Source: Prochlorococcus sp. AG-347-K22 (GTDB lineage: Bacteria; Cyanobacteriota; Cyanobacteriia; PCC-6307; Cyanobiaceae). Taken from it: a stretch of 64,000 nucleotides of DNA. Below, in pieces: positions 1 to 11,578 of this stretch; positions within the stretch are counted from its first letter, which is position 1, and every line of letters begins with the position of its first letter. Under the pieces are notes generated by a model. That model ran no database searches. It had not been told where the DNA came from and was given only the letters and a program-made list of their open reading frames with translations. The DNA is taken from the NCBI GenBank assembly GCA_003281285.1, contig QCCJ01000001.1, positions 1 through 64,000 of the forward strand, read 5' to 3'. A program made the position numbers and the translations under genes.

Positions 1-51
1 TTAAATATGAAAAACATTTCTCAACTATTAATTTTTTTAAGATATTAAGTT

Positions 52-1512
52 ATGTGCGGAATAGTTGGAATCGTTTCTTCAAATGATGTAAATCAACAAA
101 TTTACGACAGTCTTTTGCTTTTGCAGCATAGAGGTCAAGATTCAACAGGTATAGCTACAATGGAAAATACTGTTTTCCATATACATAAGGCCAAAGGTCA
201 GGTTAATACTGCTTATAGAACGAGAGATATGAGGAATTTAATAGGCAAAATCGGATTGGGTCATGTTAGGTATGCAACAAAGGGATCAGCAGAAAGTGTT
301 GAAGAAGCACAACCCTTTTATGTTAATGCTCCTTATGGAATTGTTTTAATACATAATGGAAATTTGACTAATACTAGAGATTTAGAAAAACAGTTATTTA
401 ATGTCGACAAGCGGCATACAAATTCTTCAAGTGATACTGAAATGTTGTTAAACGTATTTGCGACAGAATTACAAGAACAAATAAATAATCAAAAATTAGA
501 ACCTGATATTATTTTTAATGCTGTCAAATCTTTACATAAAAGAATTCAGGGATCATATGCTTCAATTGCATTAATCTCAGGACATGGTTTATTAGCATTC
601 AGAGATCCTTTTGGTATAAGACCTTTAATCATAGGGAAAAGACTTTCATTAACTACAAAAAAAGAAGAATGGATGGTTGCTAGCGAATCTTTAGTACTTG
701 AGAATAATGATTATCAAGTAGTGAGAGATGTAGATCCAGGAGAAGCTGTTTTTATAAATCTTAATGGGGAGTTTTTCTCTAAGCAATGTTCTGAAAATCC
801 AATGTTATTTCCCTGTGCTTTTGAATATGTTTACTTAGCTAGGCCAGATTCAATTATGAATGGAATTTCAGTCTATAAAGCTCGTTTAAAGATGGGAGAT
901 TATTTAGCAGAGACAATAAAAGAAACAATCAATTCTGGAGATATTGATGTAGTTATGCCTATTCCTGATTCTTCTCGACCCGCGGCAATGCAAGTTGCAA
1001 GACAGTTAGGGATAGAATATAGGGAAGGTTTTTTTAAAAATAGATATGTTGGCAGAACATTCATAATGCCTGGTCAGCAGAAACGTAAGAAATCTGTAAG
1101 GCAAAAATTAAATGCCATGAGTGCAGAATTTAAAAATAAAAATGTATTAATAGTGGATGACTCGATAGTCAGAGGTACTACTTCAAAAGAAATTGTCCAG
1201 ATGGCTAAAGATGCAGGAGCAAATAAAGTTTTTTTTACATCAGCAGCTCCTCCAGTTCGTTATCCTCACGTTTATGGAATTAATATGCCTAATAGAGCTG
1301 AATTAATAGCTCATAATAGGACAATAAGTGAAATCGCCGATAAACTTGAAATTGATCATCTTGTTTATCAAAGTGTTCAAAGTTTGCGTAAATCTATAAT
1401 ATGTGATTCTCCTATTAAAGGTTTAGAGATGAGTTGTTTTACTGGTGATTATGTAACTGGAACAGTTAATCAAGAATACTTAAATTGGGTTGAAAATGAA
1501 TATAAATCTTAG
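52..1512 (+). CDS. purF: Amidophosphoribosyltransferase (glutamine PRPP amidotransferase)
   Basis: [11 protein letters not shown]-terminal Cys nucleophile; class II glutamine amidotransferase domain; PRPP motif [13 protein letters not shown]. Confidence 0.97.
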   Translation: MCGIVGIVSSNDVNQQIYDSLLLLQHRGQDSTGIATMENTVFHIHKAKGQVNTAYRTRDMRNLIGKIGLGHVRYATKGSAESVEEAQPFYVNAPYGIVLIHNGNLTNTRDLEKQLFNVDKRHTNSSSDTEMLLNVFATELQEQINNQKLEPDIIFNAVKSLHKRIQGSYASIALISGHGLLAFRDPFGIRPLIIGKRLSLTTKKEEWMVASESLVLENNDYQVVRDVDPGEAVFINLNGEFFSKQCSENPMLFPCAFEYVYLARPDSIMNGISVYKARLKMGDYLAETIKETINSGDIDVVMPIPDSSRPAAMQVARQLGIEYREGFFKNRYVGRTFIMPGQQKRKKSVRQKLNAMSAEFKNKNVLIVDDSIVRGTTSKEIVQMAKDAGANKVFFTSAAPPVRYPHVYGINMPNRAELIAHNRTISEIADKLEIDHLVYQSVQSLRKSIICDSPIKGLEMSCFTGDYVTGTVNQEYLNWVENEYKS

Positions 1513-3950
1513 TCGAGAAAGTTTTCAAGTCGGAAACAATTTTCAAGGTATTCATCATTATCTAATTTTAAAAAATCAATTAAAAAGTTTGATTTATTTG
1601 ATTTGAAATTTAATTTATTTAGGTTTAATCTTGCAGATTTATTTTTATTAGTTTCAATATCAATGTAATGGTTACTTGCAATTATTTTGAGGAAGTAATC
1701 GTTTTTAAGTTGGGTTTTTTCATTTAAATATCCCAAACTGTAATCATTTGAGCAATAAATTTCATTACTATTTATGCAAAAGATTTTTCCTTGTTTAGAT
1801 ATTAAAAAAATATTTTCACCATCATGGTATGTACAACAAGAAACGATTTTTTCAGTTGGTAAAAGTTTTGCAATTATTAATCCTTGGGATTGTTTAGAAG
1901 TTGGCGTTAAAAATTTATTTGATAAATTAAATTTAAAAATTCTTCCGATCGAGGTTAATATGATTAAATCTTTGCTTTCATTAGAAATAAAAGAATCAAT
2001 TGTTTTTAAATTATTTTTTAATTTTGTAATAGTGAAAGATCTATTACTTTTAATCATATCTTCATCATATAAAACTTTTTTAAATCTTCCATCTGAATTC
2101 AAGATGCATAAATAATTTCTAGTTTCTTTTTTAATTGAATGGAAATTTATTATTTCACTAGGATGAATATTTCCAAGAATTTTATTATCTAACTTATAGT
2201 CTTTATTAATATTCGATTCCCAATCAATGTTAAAAACTTTTCCTGTGTTTGTGATTCCAATCAATTTTATATTTTTTTCAATATTGCATATAAATTTTTG
2301 AATATTTTTATTATCTATAATTTTATTTACAACCTCAAATGATTTTTTGTAATTACCTAAAATCATCCTTTTTAAATAAAGTCTATTGTCTATGTATAAC
2401 TTTGTTTTTTTATTTATGAAGTCTTCTAATATCTGATTATTAAGAGTTTCTAATGCTTCATTTTGATTTATATTTTTAATTATTTTCGTTTTACGTATAA
2501 CATTGTATTTTTTCTTCAATATTAATAATTCTTCTATAAGTAATTTAAGTAATAATTCTCTTTCGTTCAATAATTTTTGAAAATAATTCTTTTTTTCTTC
2601 TAAATTTTTTATTTCATTATCAATTTGATTTTTTTCTAGATTTGTTAATTTTTTTAGTGGCATATCTAATACTGAATTTGCTTGCTTTTCACTTAAGAAA
2701 AATTTTTCGATTAATTTTGATTTAGCTTCCACAGAATTTTCCGATTCTTCAATAATTTCGATAACTTTTTTTATATTTTTTGTGGCTTTAGACAAACCTT
2801 CCGATATTTCTAATTTTTCAAGAGTGTTTTTTAGAAAATAATAAGTTCTTTTTCTAATTGTTTCTTCTCTAAATTCAAGAAAATAGTTGAGATATTTCTT
2901 AAGGTTTAGTTGTGCAGGCTTGCCTTTGATTAAAGCTAAGAATATTGCGCCAAAGTTTGTTTGGAGAGTGGTTTTTTTATATAAATTAGAAATAACAAGT
3001 TCAGAATTAGCATCTTTTTTTAGTTCTATTACAATTCTCATTCCATCTCTGTCGCTTTCATCTCTAATATCAGAAATCCCATCTATCTTGCCTGAATTAA
3101 CAAGTTCTGCGAGTTTTTCAATCCAACCTGCCTTATTAATTTGGTAAGGAAGTTCCGTAATGATAAGTGCATTCTTTTTATGTTTTCCTTTGCCTAAATT
3201 TACCTCTTCCGTATTTACAACTCCTCTTATCGTTAAAGATCCTTTTCCAGTTTCATAAAGCTCTTCAATTGCTTGACTATAAATTAATTCTCCGCCTGTA
3301 GGAAAATCAGGACCTTTGATAATGTTAAAAAGTTTTTTATCACTTATATCTTTGTTTTTTACTAAAGCCTCTAAACCATCTACAATTTCGCCTAGGTTGT
3401 GAGGCGGAATATTTGTTGCCATGCCAACAGCAATACCTGATGAGCCGTTCAATAATAAAAATGGAAGTTGAGCTGGAAGAACATCTGGCTCTTTTTGAGA
3501 ACCGTCAAAGTTATTTGAAAAGTTTACCGTTTCTGATCCAATTTCTTCAAGAAATCCTTTATTAGCTATTGGAGCTAATCTAGTCTCGGTATATCTCATT
3601 GCGGCAGGTGGATCATTATCTACAGATCCAAAATTTCCATGGCCTTCAAGAGTAGGATATTTAGTTGAAAAATTTTGTACTAGCTTCACTAATGCATCAT
3701 ATACTGCTTGATCTCCGTGAGGATGGTACTTTCCAAGTACATCTCCAACAACTCTTGCACATTTTCTGAATGGTTTATCAGGTGTTAAACCTAATTCATA
3801 CATCGCAAATATGATTCTTCTTTGTACGGGCTTAAGACCATCTCTTGCATCAGGCAAAGCACGTCCAACTATTACGCTCATTGCATACTCCAAATAAGAA
3901 CGTTGCATTTCTTCTTGAAGTGAGATGGAAGTAAATTTTTTCTTATCCAT
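1509..3950 (-). CDS. parC: DNA gyrase/topoisomerase IV subunit A-like (second GyrA/ParC paralog)
   Basis: [27 protein letters not shown] and [11 protein letters not shown] (catalytic Tyr region); no recognisable GyrA-box in the divergent CTD. Confidence 0.85.
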   Translation of the reverse strand: MDKKKFTSISLQEEMQRSYLEYAMSVIVGRALPDARDGLKPVQRRIIFAMYELGLTPDKPFRKCARVVGDVLGKYHPHGDQAVYDALVKLVQNFSTKYPTLEGHGNFGSVDNDPPAAMRYTETRLAPIANKGFLEEIGSETVNFSNNFDGSQKEPDVLPAQLPFLLLNGSSGIAVGMATNIPPHNLGEIVDGLEALVKNKDISDKKLFNIIKGPDFPTGGELIYSQAIEELYETGKGSLTIRGVVNTEEVNLGKGKHKKNALIITELPYQINKAGWIEKLAELVNSGKIDGISDIRDESDRDGMRIVIELKKDANSELVISNLYKKTTLQTNFGAIFLALIKGKPAQLNLKKYLNYFLEFREETIRKRTYYFLKNTLEKLEISEGLSKATKNIKKVIEIIEESENSVEAKSKLIEKFFLSEKQANSVLDMPLKKLTNLEKNQIDNEIKNLEEKKNYFQKLLNERELLLKLLIEELLILKKKYNVIRKTKIIKNINQNEALETLNNQILEDFINKKTKLYIDNRLYLKRMILGNYKKSFEVVNKIIDNKNIQKFICNIEKNIKLIGITNTGKVFNIDWESNINKDYKLDNKILGNIHPSEIINFHSIKKETRNYLCILNSDGRFKKVLYDEDMIKSNRSFTITKLKNNLKTIDSFISNESKDLIILTSIGRIFKFNLSNKFLTPTSKQSQGLIIAKLLPTEKIVSCCTYHDGENIFLISKQGKIFCINSNEIYCSNDYSLGYLNEKTQLKNDYFLKIIASNHYIDIETNKNKSARLNLNKLNFKSNKSNFLIDFLKLDNDEYLENCFRLENFLD

Positions 3951-4027
3951 TAGAGCGCAAAATTGAATAATTATTAATTAGCTAAATTAAGACTAATAGG
4001 TATAAGAATATTTACCAGTATTGAACA

Positions 4028-4891
4028 TTAAGATGATTCACTTATTTTGGATTTTGCCAGTATTACATCTTTTTTTAGTTGTTCATTTTGTAAAAGAATT
4101 TCTGTAGAGGTTTGTAATTTTTCTCCCCATAGCTGTTCTTTTCTATAATCATAATTGACATATTTGGGATCTTTAGCCAAAGCTTTTTTTGCTAGCTGAA
4201 TTGCTAATTTAGTATCATTGATACTGATACATGAGGCCAGGCCTAGTAAAGGTTCAGCATTTTCCTCAATTGAGATTGCACTTTCAAAAAGTTTGATTGA
4301 GAGATTGACATTGTTTTTCTCGAAATAAGCTAACCCTTGATTATTGATTGCTTGCCAGAAATCAGGTTTAATTTTTATAGATTTATCAAACAATTTGATA
4401 GCTCTCAAATAATTTTTTTCCATTAAAAAAATATTGCCTAATTGAAAAATAGCTTTGTGGTTATTAGGCTCAATCTTTATTCCTTTTTCTAAAGCACTCT
4501 TTGCTTTTGTTTGTTGGGAAATTTTTAAGTAAACATTACTTTTAGCAAAATATATTTCGCTATTGTCTGAATTGATCTGTTCTGCTTTATTTAGAGAATT
4601 TAATGCGTTTTTATACTTTTTGTTAGCTATTTGTGCTTCAGCTAAAATCAACCAAAGTTTTTCATTTTTTGGATTTATTTTTATAGCTAATTTGGCTAAG
4701 TTAAGACTGTCTTCATATTGGCCAAAATAAAGAAGTTGATATGCATTTTTGCCAATATATAAACTTTGCTTTTGTATATTTTTGTTTGTTGGGAAATAAT
4801 AATAGGGAACTATTGCTCGAACAATTTCTATTTGAAAAAAGTAAAAACAGATCAAGGAGATCCAGAGTGTTTTTTTTAAAAACTTCTTCAT
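4028..4891 (-). CDS. TPR-repeat protein with N-terminal signal/anchor
   Basis: Repeated 34-aa TPR-like helices (e.g. NEKLWLILAEAQIANKKYKNALNSLNKAEQINSDN); hydrophobic N-terminus. Confidence 0.85.
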   Translation of the reverse strand: MKKFLKKTLWISLICFYFFQIEIVRAIVPYYYFPTNKNIQKQSLYIGKNAYQLLYFGQYEDSLNLAKLAIKINPKNEKLWLILAEAQIANKKYKNALNSLNKAEQINSDNSEIYFAKSNVYLKISQQTKAKSALEKGIKIEPNNHKAIFQLGNIFLMEKNYLRAIKLFDKSIKIKPDFWQAINNQGLAYFEKNNVNLSIKLFESAISIEENAEPLLGLASCISINDTKLAIQLAKKALAKDPKYVNYDYRKEQLWGEKLQTSTEILLQNEQLKKDVILAKSKISESS

Positions 4892-5844
4892 ATTTTAATT
4901 TTTTTATTATTTATATTTGCTTGTATGTTTCTTTTCCACATCCATGGTTTAATTCTTTTTAATGTAGTTCCTTTAAGATTTTCTTGCCACGTTTTATCAT
5001 CCCAATTAAGGGACTCAATATTAAGATTTTTAATCCATTCTTTTGGTGTGGTTTCATAATTATTGTTGTATGGAACTGATTTATTCCATGGACAAACATC
5101 CTGACAAATATCACATCCAGCAACCCATCCACCTAAATTTTTTTCTATTTTCTTTGGAATAGTTTTATCTCTGCTCTCTATTGTGTGATACGCAATGCAT
5201 AGATCTGATTGAATTACAAATGGTTCTACGATTGCATTTGTGGGACAGTTTCTGATACAAATATCACATTTTCCACAAAGTGATTCATGAGGTTTGTCTG
5301 GCATTAAATCTTTTGTGAGAATCATAAAACCCAAAGTAAACCATGAACCATTTTTTTTGCTGATTAAATTACTATTTTTACCTATCCAACCAATACCCGC
5401 CTCCTCTGCCCATGCTTTTTCAAGTAGTGGAGAGGTATCAACACATATTTTCCATTTGCAATCAGGAATTTCTAGGTTGATCCATTTACCAATATTCTTC
5501 AATTTTTTGTAAATCACCTTATGGTAATCCTCACCTTGGCTAAATTTAGCTACCTTGAGGAAATTATTGTTGTTGTTTTGTGAATTAATGTAAGCAAATC
5601 CAACACTTAAAACACTTTTTGCATCTTCAAAAAGTGAGCCAATATTTTTTCTTTTTTCTGATTCCATCCATTTCATTTCAGCATGATAATTATTTGATAA
5701 CCATCTTTCTAATGCGTTAGTTCTTAATTTTATGCGCGAACTATCTGATATTGAAGCTATTCCGGCAATTGTAAAACCTTCAAAAATAGCTCTTTCTTTT
5801 AATTTTTTACTTATTTCTTTTTTGTTTTGAATCGTATCAATCAT
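4888..5844 (-). CDS. queG: Epoxyqueuosine reductase (tRNA queuosine synthesis)
   Basis: CGKCDICIRNCPTNAI and CDICQDVCPWN 4Fe-4S motifs; DUF1730 N-terminal region. Confidence 0.93.
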   Translation of the reverse strand: MIDTIQNKKEISKKLKERAIFEGFTIAGIASISDSSRIKLRTNALERWLSNNYHAEMKWMESEKRKNIGSLFEDAKSVLSVGFAYINSQNNNNNFLKVAKFSQGEDYHKVIYKKLKNIGKWINLEIPDCKWKICVDTSPLLEKAWAEEAGIGWIGKNSNLISKKNGSWFTLGFMILTKDLMPDKPHESLCGKCDICIRNCPTNAIVEPFVIQSDLCIAYHTIESRDKTIPKKIEKNLGGWVAGCDICQDVCPWNKSVPYNNNYETTPKEWIKNLNIESLNWDDKTWQENLKGTTLKRIKPWMWKRNIQANINNKKIKI

Positions 5845-5989
5845 TTCTTTTTTCTTTATAGCATTTCTTTTAAGAGTTATTTTTGGAGAATAAACTTATA
5901 AATAAAATAGATATATTTAAGAAAAATATATCCTAACTTAGTAAAAACAGTTAAATTATTAGTAAAGTTAATTTAGTTAATACGTTATT

Positions 5990-6724
5990 TTGGTTGAATC
6001 TAATCAAAATCAAGATTCGAATTTAGGATCTAGGCTTCAACAAGATCTCAAAAATGATCTTATCGCCGGGTTGTTAGTTGTAATACCCTTAGCAACAACA
6101 ATTTGGCTGTCATCATTAGTTAGTAAATTTGTTTTAACGTTAGTTACTTCAGTCCCAAAGCAACTAAATCCTTTTATTAATTTAAATCCTTTATTACAAG
6201 ATTTAATAAATCTCACCTTAGGCTTAACTGTTCCCTTATTAGCTATTTTGCTTATAGGTTTGATGGCAAGAAATTTTGTAGGAAGATGGTTATTAGAATT
6301 TGGAGAGGGTACTTTATCAAAAATTCCAGTAGCTGGAGCGGTTTATAAAACCCTTAAACAATTGTTAGAAACTTTTTTAAGTAATAAATCTAATAGATTT
6401 AGAAGAGTTGTTTTGGTTGAATATCCTCGTGAGGGACTATATAGTGTAGGCTTTGTAACTGGAGATGTAGGTCCTTCTCTGCAGCCAGAATTGGAAGAAA
6501 AATTACTTAGTGTTTTCATCCCTACAGCACCAAACCCAACTACTGGTTGGTATACACTCGTTCCTGAGTCTTCTGTTAAGGACTTGGATATTTCTGTTGA
6601 AGATGCTTTTAGAACAATAATTTCTGCTGGGATAGTTAATCCAGATGAGAAAAATAATACTACAAATCCAACATTTTCAAAATTGTTTTCTCAATTACGA
6701 GCTTCCACTAATACTTCTTCTTAA
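5990..6724 (+). CDS. DUF502 family membrane protein
   Basis: TTG start; DLIAGLLVVIPLATTIWL and IPVAGAVYKTLKQ motifs, TAPNPTTGW typical of DUF502. Confidence 0.85.
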   Translation: MVESNQNQDSNLGSRLQQDLKNDLIAGLLVVIPLATTIWLSSLVSKFVLTLVTSVPKQLNPFINLNPLLQDLINLTLGLTVPLLAILLIGLMARNFVGRWLLEFGEGTLSKIPVAGAVYKTLKQLLETFLSNKSNRFRRVVLVEYPREGLYSVGFVTGDVGPSLQPELEEKLLSVFIPTAPNPTTGWYTLVPESSVKDLDISVEDAFRTIISAGIVNPDEKNNTTNPTFSKLFSQLRASTNTSS

Positions 6725-7345
6725 TTGATGCATAATAGATCCCTTTCTAGAGAATTATCTTTAATTTCTCTTGGCCTTATAAAAGATAAAGGTGATTTTA
6801 AATTGAATAAATTTCAGATAGAAGAAATTTTTGAATCTGCTTTAGATTCTCTAATAAACCATTGCAGAGAGGAATTAGATAATTGCGAGTCAGAGTTAGA
6901 AAATGCTTCACAAAAAATATTAGATAGTGAATTGCAAGAAGGTGTTGATTCCTCCTATTCAAATGTCCGAGATGAGTTAAAAAAATCCCTGACAAAAATT
7001 GAAACTGTAATGAATACACTCTCTGTCGCTTTAGATTTTCCTAAATTAATTGTTTCTAGCGGTCAAATAGATATTAGAGAGGATGTAAATCAAAGGATTT
7101 GTAATATAGTTAATAATCTTAAAAGTATTGATTCTGATATCGATCAAGTAATGGATGGTTGGAGATTAAAAAGATTACCAAGAATTGATAGGGATATTCT
7201 GCGTCTAGCTTATGTGGATATCAATTTTTTGAACACACCTATCGCTGTTGCTTGTGATGAGGCTGTTAATCTAGCCAATAAATATAGTGATTTGCAAGGA
7301 AGAAAATTTATTAATGGAGTTTTAAGGAGATTACAAACAATTTAA
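6725..7345 (+). CDS. nusB: Transcription antitermination factor NusB
   Basis: RIDRDILRLAYVDINFLNTPIAVACDEAVNLANKYSDLQGRKFINGVL; long central insertion. Confidence 0.9.
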   Translation: MMHNRSLSRELSLISLGLIKDKGDFKLNKFQIEEIFESALDSLINHCREELDNCESELENASQKILDSELQEGVDSSYSNVRDELKKSLTKIETVMNTLSVALDFPKLIVSSGQIDIREDVNQRICNIVNNLKSIDSDIDQVMDGWRLKRLPRIDRDILRLAYVDINFLNTPIAVACDEAVNLANKYSDLQGRKFINGVLRRLQTI

Positions 7346-7411
7346 TTCTCATAATTATTTGATATAAATAAATAGTATTTAGAAAATTTTAATTAGGAAC
7401 TATAGATAATA

Positions 7412-8641
7412 ATGACTAATACTGATTCTGATAATTCTCGTGAATGGGCAGCACAAGCTTATGCACTTTTAAAAAAACGACAGGAAGAGCAAAAGCAAGA
7501 ATTAGAGAAACAGGAAGAGCAAAAGCAAGAATTAGAGAAACAGGAAGAGCAAAAGCCAAAATTGATTGATGTTAATAATAAAGAAAATATTTCTGGACAG
7601 TCTAAAACTATTGCTGAACCTGAATTAGGGGAATTTGATGATAATTTTACTTGGTCTGCAATGGTATTAGCTGCTCAAGGAAAAAAAATAAATCAAATAT
7701 CGATTGATGAAATTGATTGGTTAACTAAATTAAGAAGAGGATTAGAAGAAACCCGAAAAGGATTTGTTACTGAATTATTGGATAAACTGGGAGATGATCC
7801 TCTTACTCCTGAATCTCTTGATGACTTAGAGACTTTATTAATAAGAGCTGATGTAGGGATTGATTCAACCGATAAAGTTATAAGTTCTCTTAGAACAAAA
7901 TTAAACGAGGAAGTCGTTGGTGGAGAAGCAGGAATAAAATTCTTGAAGGAGGAATTAAAATTAATTATCGATAAACCAATAAAAAATTCGGGCTCTGATC
8001 TTTTAGTTCCCCAAAAGGGTAAGTTAAATGTCTGGTTATTGGTAGGAGTTAATGGTGTTGGAAAAACCACAACATTAGGAAAATTAGCATATTTGTCATC
8101 AAAAAGTAATTTTAAAACTTTGATAGCTGCTGCTGATACTTTTAGAGCGGCTGCAGTAGAACAACTAAAAGTGTGGGGAGATAGAAGTAATGTTGACGTT
8201 ATATCAAATCAATCAAAAAATGCTGATCCAGCTGCAGTAGTTTTTGATGCAATTAATTCAGCAAAAAAAAGAAATGTTGATTTATTACTTGTTGATACAG
8301 CGGGCAGATTGCAAACAAAAAATAATTTGATGGATGAATTAACAAAAATAAAAAAAATTATTGATAAAAAAGTCCCAGATGCAATTGTTGAATCATTATT
8401 AGTTTTAGATGCAAGTCAGGGACAAAATGGCTTAAAACAAGCAAAAAGTTTCGCTAAATCAGCAGATCTAAGTGGAGCAATTATTACTAAATTAGATGGC
8501 ACTTCTAGAGGAGGTGTCTCTTTAGCTGTATCTGAAGAAGTAAATTTGCCTATAAGGTTTATTGGAGCTGGAGAAGGTATAAAAGATTTGAGACCATTTA
8601 ATAGTTATGAATTTGTAGAGGCTTTGCTTGCAGATAAATAA
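7412..8641 (+). CDS. ftsY: Signal recognition particle receptor FtsY
   Basis: NG domain: GVNGVGKTTTLGKLAY, DTFRAAAVEQL, DTAGRLQTKNNLMDEL, TKLDGTSRGG. Confidence 0.97.
   Translation: MTNTDSDNSREWAAQAYALLKKRQEEQKQELEKQEEQKQELEKQEEQKPKLIDVNNKENISGQSKTIAEPELGEFDDNFTWSAMVLAAQGKKINQISIDEIDWLTKLRRGLEETRKGFVTELLDKLGDDPLTPESLDDLETLLIRADVGIDSTDKVISSLRTKLNEEVVGGEAGIKFLKEELKLIIDKPIKNSGSDLLVPQKGKLNVWLLVGVNGVGKTTTLGKLAYLSSKSNFKTLIAAADTFRAAAVEQLKVWGDRSNVDVISNQSKNADPAAVVFDAINSAKKRNVDLLLVDTAGRLQTKNNLMDELTKIKKIIDKKVPDAIVESLLVLDASQGQNGLKQAKSFAKSADLSGAIITKLDGTSRGGVSLAVSEEVNLPIRFIGAGEGIKDLRPFNSYEFVEALLADK
7481..7556 (+). repeat. 30-bp in-frame tandem repeat (about 2.5 copies) within the ftsY 5' region
   Basis: caggaagagcaaaagcaagaattagagaaa at 7481-7510 and 7511-7540, partial third copy from 7541; encodes QEEQKQELEK repeats. 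Confidence 0.97.
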
Positions 8642-8708
8642 ATATTTAATTATTTTTTTTTAAAAACTTAAATTTAATGTTAAAACATATTTATCTATTA
8701 GATTTGTT

Positions 8709-10052
8709 TTGACAAATAATCAAAAAGAAAAAATATTTTCAAATAAATTTATTCAAAAATTTTTAGACAATGATCCTAAAGTAACTCTAAAAGATAAATA
8801 TAAATTTGCTGAAATTGCATCCTCCTTAGCATATTATTTAAAATCATTTTCGAATATAAATAAATTTCTTGATTATGTATGCCTAATCTTTAAACATATT
8901 TTTTCTGAGAGTATAATTTTAATTATTCCTTTAAATTATGAGGGGGAGATATGGAATGAAAATATAAAAATTTCTGTTAATTATAAAAATTTAACAATTC
9001 AAGAAGAAATCAATAGTTTTTTGGATCAATTTCATTTTTCAAAAAATTTTAAAATAAAAGAAATTCTATCTTTTGAAAATGCTTTAAAAAATAAATTTAA
9101 AGAATATAAAATTGAAACAAAAAAAATAATATCTAGAGGCAAATGTAGAGGATTTATTTATATTTTTAGCGAAGATATTTCTAGACAGTCAATTACCGAA
9201 GATAGTAATTTTAATTTTATTGAAAATTGCCTTGCTGTTGGATTAGAAAATCACTACTTAATAAAAACAAAGAAAAAGCATGAAAATGTAGATAGAGAAA
9301 TTTCCACTGGTGCTGAAATTCAATCTCAATTACTCCCGGATTATTGTCCAATTATTCATGGTATAGATATGGCTGCGCATTGTAGACCAGCTCTTCAGCT
9401 CGGTGGAGATTACTATGATTTTATGTGCTTAAAGACAAATATCTCTGAAAAAAGAAAAGAAAAATCAAGATGGGCGTTTGTAATAGGTGATGTCATGGGT
9501 AAAGGGATTCCGGCTGGTCTTTTAATGACTATGTTAAGAGGAATGCTACGTGCAGAGGTTCTTACAGGTCTGCCTCCAGATAGAATTTTGCATGATTTGA
9601 ATCAACTAGCAATAAATGATTTAGATCAATCGCATAGATTTGTGACATTATTCTATTCAGATTATGATCCTAGAACTAGAAAATTGAGATTCGCTAATGC
9701 AGCTCATAATCCTCCCCTGCTTTGGAAAAGTTCAGATCAAAAAATTTTTAAATTAGATGCAAAAGGATTTGTACTTGGACTACAAAAAGATGCTGAATAT
9801 CATTGTGGTGAAATTAAGCTTAATCAAAATGATCTAGTTCTTTATTACACTGATGGAGTAATTGATACTTCTAATTCTTTAGGACAAAGATTTGATGAGG
9901 AAAGATTGATTAAAACCCTTACAAAATTATGCAAGCAATCTTATACATCTCAAGAAATTTTAAATAAAATATTTAAAAAGTTAGATGATTTTACAGGGCA
10001 AAATAGACATCTTGAAGATGATGCCTCTATGGTTATTTTTCAATTGAAATAG
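8709..10052 (+). CDS. PP2C-type (SpoIIE/RsbU) serine phosphatase with N-terminal sensor-like domain
   Basis: QLGGDYYDFM, VIGDVMGKGIPAGLLMTMLRGMLRA, ANAAHNPPLLW, YYTDGVIDTSN, EDDASMVIFQ. Confidence 0.9.
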   Translation: MTNNQKEKIFSNKFIQKFLDNDPKVTLKDKYKFAEIASSLAYYLKSFSNINKFLDYVCLIFKHIFSESIILIIPLNYEGEIWNENIKISVNYKNLTIQEEINSFLDQFHFSKNFKIKEILSFENALKNKFKEYKIETKKIISRGKCRGFIYIFSEDISRQSITEDSNFNFIENCLAVGLENHYLIKTKKKHENVDREISTGAEIQSQLLPDYCPIIHGIDMAAHCRPALQLGGDYYDFMCLKTNISEKRKEKSRWAFVIGDVMGKGIPAGLLMTMLRGMLRAEVLTGLPPDRILHDLNQLAINDLDQSHRFVTLFYSDYDPRTRKLRFANAAHNPPLLWKSSDQKIFKLDAKGFVLGLQKDAEYHCGEIKLNQNDLVLYYTDGVIDTSNSLGQRFDEERLIKTLTKLCKQSYTSQEILNKIFKKLDDFTGQNRHLEDDASMVIFQLK

Positions 10053-10114
10053 ATATTTTTTGTCACTTATATAAAAAAATGCTTTATTAGAGATACGTAA
10101 AGTTACTAATTGAT

Positions 10115-11494
10115 ATGGCAAAAGTTTGGAGTAAAAGGTTTGATAATGCACTTGACCCTTTTATTGAAAAGTTTAATGCCTCAATTGGTTTTGATAGAAA
10201 GCTTATTTTAGAAGATTTAGATTGCTCGATTGCTCATGCGAAAATGCTTGGCAAAACAAAAGTTTTATCCTCTTCTGAAGCTTTGCAAATTATTAATGGT
10301 TTAGAATTAATAAAAGTTGAATATTTGGAGGGTAAATTTTTCCCTAGTCCACCTTCTGAAGATATTCACTATTGCATAGAAGAAAAGCTGATAAGTTTAA
10401 TTGGTGAAACTGGTAAAAAATTACACACAGGTAGAAGTAGAAATGATCAAGTTGGTACAGATATAAGATTGTGGCTAAGAAAAGAGATTGACAATATTGA
10501 AATTTTAATAACCGATTTGCAAAAATCCTTCTTAAATCTTGCGAAATCCAATATTTATACCTTAATTCCTGGATATACCCATATGCAAAGAGCTCAACCA
10601 TTATCTTTAGCTCATCATTTATTGGCTTACATAGAAATGCTCCAAAGAGACCGTGAAAGGTATAAAGAAGTACGTTCAAGAGTTAATATCTCTCCGTTAG
10701 GAGCTGCAGCATTAGCTGGAACAAAAATAAAAATAGATAGGCACTTTACCGCAGCAGAATTAGGTTTTAAAAAGATTTATAAAAACAGTATTGATGCAGT
10801 AAGTGATAGAGATTTTTGTATAGAGTTTGTTTCTGCATCTTCAATATTGATGTCTCATTTAAGTAAAATTTCAGAGGAAATAATTTTGTGGGTAACTGAT
10901 GAATTTTCTTTTGCAAAATTAACAGATAAATGTGCCACAGGAAGTAGTTTAATGCCGCAGAAAAAAAATCCTGACGTTCCAGAATTGATTAGAGGTAAAA
11001 CAGGAAGAGTGTATGGACATCTCCAGGCATTGTTAACGATGGTCAAAGGGGTACCACTTTCTTACAATAAGGATTTTCAAGAGGATAAAGAGCCAATATT
11101 TGATACCGCAGAAACAATATCTTCTTGTGTTAAGGCAATGACTATTTTAATTAATGAGGGTATTGAATTTAATATTAAAAATTTATCTGATTCTGTAGAA
11201 AACGACTTTTCTAATGCTACTGATTTGGCAGATTACTTAGTTGATAAAGATGTTCCTTTTAGGACCGCCTATCAAGTTGTTGGTCAAATGGTTAAATATT
11301 GCCTGGAGAGAAAAATGTTATTTAAAAATCTCAAAATTGAAGAATTTAAAAATTTTCATCCCGAATTTGATGAGGATGTTTTTGTAGACCTTAAACCTCT
11401 TAATGTCGTTAAATCAAGAACTAGCGAAGGTGGCACAGGTTTTATTCAGGTAGAAAAAGAGGTAAACAATTGGCAAAAAAGACTGTTACTTTAA
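10115..11494 (+). CDS. argH: Argininosuccinate lyase
   Basis: [49 protein letters not shown]. Confidence 0.97.
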   Translation: MAKVWSKRFDNALDPFIEKFNASIGFDRKLILEDLDCSIAHAKMLGKTKVLSSSEALQIINGLELIKVEYLEGKFFPSPPSEDIHYCIEEKLISLIGETGKKLHTGRSRNDQVGTDIRLWLRKEIDNIEILITDLQKSFLNLAKSNIYTLIPGYTHMQRAQPLSLAHHLLAYIEMLQRDRERYKEVRSRVNISPLGAAALAGTKIKIDRHFTAAELGFKKIYKNSIDAVSDRDFCIEFVSASSILMSHLSKISEEIILWVTDEFSFAKLTDKCATGSSLMPQKKNPDVPELIRGKTGRVYGHLQALLTMVKGVPLSYNKDFQEDKEPIFDTAETISSCVKAMTILINEGIEFNIKNLSDSVENDFSNATDLADYLVDKDVPFRTAYQVVGQMVKYCLERKMLFKNLKIEEFKNFHPEFDEDVFVDLKPLNVVKSRTSEGGTGFIQVEKEVNNWQKRLLL

Positions 11495-11555
11495 ATCTCA
11501 ATTATTTTCTACAACAAGGGTATGCTTTGAAGTAGAATAGTAAAGCAACGTTATG

Positions 11556-11578
11556 AGACTACTTATTGTAGTTTTTTT
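11556..11578 (+). terminator. Putative intrinsic terminator or leader hairpin between argH and the RRM gene
   Basis: ACTAC-TTATT-GTAGT stem-loop immediately followed by a T-tract. Confidence 0.5.

Noticed and set aside
1774-2115. 113-aa plus-strand ORF antisense to the parC-like CTD
   Set aside because: AT-driven shadow ORF with no coding-like character beyond its length.
7693-8070. 125-aa minus-strand ORF antisense to ftsY
   Set aside because: Embedded opposite a strongly conserved GTPase; no family resemblance, consistent with a chance shadow ORF.
10344-10679. 111-aa minus-strand ORF antisense to argH
   Set aside because: Shadow ORF opposite conserved argH coding sequence.
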